Shown one piece after another: positions 22,520-23,099 of a DNA stretch of 23,099 bases; the stretch's first letter is position 1, and each line of letters begins with the position of its first letter. The notes beneath the pieces are model-generated. The model was not told the origin of the DNA. It did not search any database and worked only from the letters and a program-made list of their open reading frames with translations. A program made the position numbers and the translations under genes. The stretch is taken from contig JALTOP010000121.1 of NCBI GenBank assembly GCA_027000105.1, positions 1 to 23,099 of the forward strand, given 5' to 3'. The DNA comes from Planctomycetaceae bacterium (GTDB lineage: Bacteria > Planctomycetota > Planctomycetia > Planctomycetales > Planctomycetaceae).

Positions 22520-23099
22520 TCACGAGGGAACAATTTCCGCCGCCGTTCGCGCACCAATACCATCTGCCCCCGGCAACATTAATTTCTCTGCGATAATGTT
22601 TCGTTCTCTTTCGGGAAGCGGCCCCCGAGTTGTACCACACGCCGGGCAAACATCCGCACGAACGGACATCCGTTTTCCGCATTTCGCACACGGTTCCAAA
22701 AACGGCGGTTCTTCGATCATCCAAAACGCAATCAACCCCGCCGGCCCAAACAGCAACGTTGCCCAGAAACAACGCCCCTTTTGTTGCGCTGTCAACTGAT
22801 GAGTTTTGCAATACCACTGCCCAAGAATAATCGTGATGCCCCAAACAATGAAATAAAACAGAACAACAGTCACTTCGGATGAAACAACACGCATCATATA
22901 TTTTAGAGCACCTTCTGTTGTTGCCAGATAGGAAAGCCCCATTGAGACCGCAACAAGCGGTGGTACTCCCGCTGCAGTCAGCTTGGCATAGAGTGGAATG
23001 CTCCGATCAAGATCTCCCAGACGGACAGCTTGATGATCGAAAACCTGATTGAAGATAATTTCCCCATCAAAGGTGGCTTCAACAACACGAGTTTCGACA
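22520..23099 (-). CDS. Partial membrane protein with C-terminal zinc ribbon
   Basis: The frame stays open to the right edge, so the true start lies outside the window; the internal ATG at 22942 is probably not the start. The 192 visible codons begin with an extended, soluble-looking segment (about 50 residues, including ATFDGEIIFNQVFDHQ and LGDLDRSIPLYAKL). Two likely membrane helices follow (VTVVLFYFIVWGITIILG and FWATLLFGPAGLIAFWMI). Then comes a rubredoxin-like zinc ribbon CAKCGK...CPACG (CxxC-10 residues-CxxC) and a short tail. I do not recognise the family and assign no function. The ribbon should bind a structural metal on one side of the membrane. A terminator lies downstream, so recO probably has its own promoter. 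Confidence 0.6.
   Translation of the reverse strand, partial: VETRVVEATFDGEIIFNQVFDHQAVRLGDLDRSIPLYAKLTAAGVPPLVAVSMGLSYLATTEGALKYMMRVVSSEVTVVLFYFIVWGITIILGQWYCKTHQLTAQQKGRCFWATLLFGPAGLIAFWMIEEPPFLEPCAKCGKRMSVRADVCPACGTTRGPLPERERNIIAEKLMLPGADGIGARTAAEIVPS

Noticed and set aside
22363..22563. Small minus-strand frame between the zinc-ribbon gene and recO
   Set aside because: It spans the terminator hairpin, is basic low-complexity sequence without motifs, and overlaps the end of the zinc-ribbon gene in another frame.

Overview
The window looks like chromosomal DNA of a planctomycete (Planctomycetota). The strongest pointer is the adjacent pair at 14186-18834: a PSD1-type c-heme protein with DUF1549, LamG and DUF1553 regions, followed by a Tat-exported DUF1501 protein. 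Such pairs are a hallmark of that phylum. A secreted PIG-L deacetylase, a secreted SMP-30-like protein and a DUF255/YyaL lipoprotein fit the same picture. Many start codons lack a clear Shine-Dalgarno sequence. No rRNA, tRNA, CRISPR array, intact insertion sequence or phage gene was seen. All assignments come from reading the sequence; no database was searched.

Layout. The genes lie in three strand blocks. Block 1 (224-6909, minus strand) holds, in transcription order, a YyaL-type thioredoxin-fold lipoprotein, an orphan ABC-2 permease, a tagatose/psicose 3-epimerase-family sugar isomerase followed by a good intrinsic terminator, a secreted PIG-L deacetylase and a small P-loop kinase. Block 2 (7198-14053, plus strand) holds an OleA-like ketosynthase, an orphan RegA/ActR-type response regulator, an ABC-F ATPase, a secreted SMP-30-like protein, a WYL-domain regulator and a FabZ-like dehydratase. 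Block 3 (14186-23099, minus strand) holds, in transcription order, a membrane protein with a zinc ribbon that runs off the right edge, a terminator, recO, a BamD-like TPR lipoprotein, an LptE-like lipoprotein overlapping it by one base, a truncated sodium:solute symporter remnant, and the PSD1/DUF1501 pair.

How the genes may work together. Three groupings stand out. The recO / bamD-like / lptE-like run joins two outer-membrane assembly lipoproteins by a TAATG stop-start overlap. The PSD1 and DUF1501 genes, 23 bp apart, form an exported pair of unknown substrate. The OleA-like enzyme keeps the diagnostic Glu as well as the Cys/His/Asn triad but has no oleBCD partners here. The other genes look like ordinary single-gene or two-gene units.

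No clear new multi-gene system was found. The points most worth a second look are the OleA-like enzyme, the symporter remnant, the lipoprotein operon, twin REP-like palindromes at the left edge, and a 20-bp direct repeat flanking the FabZ-like gene.
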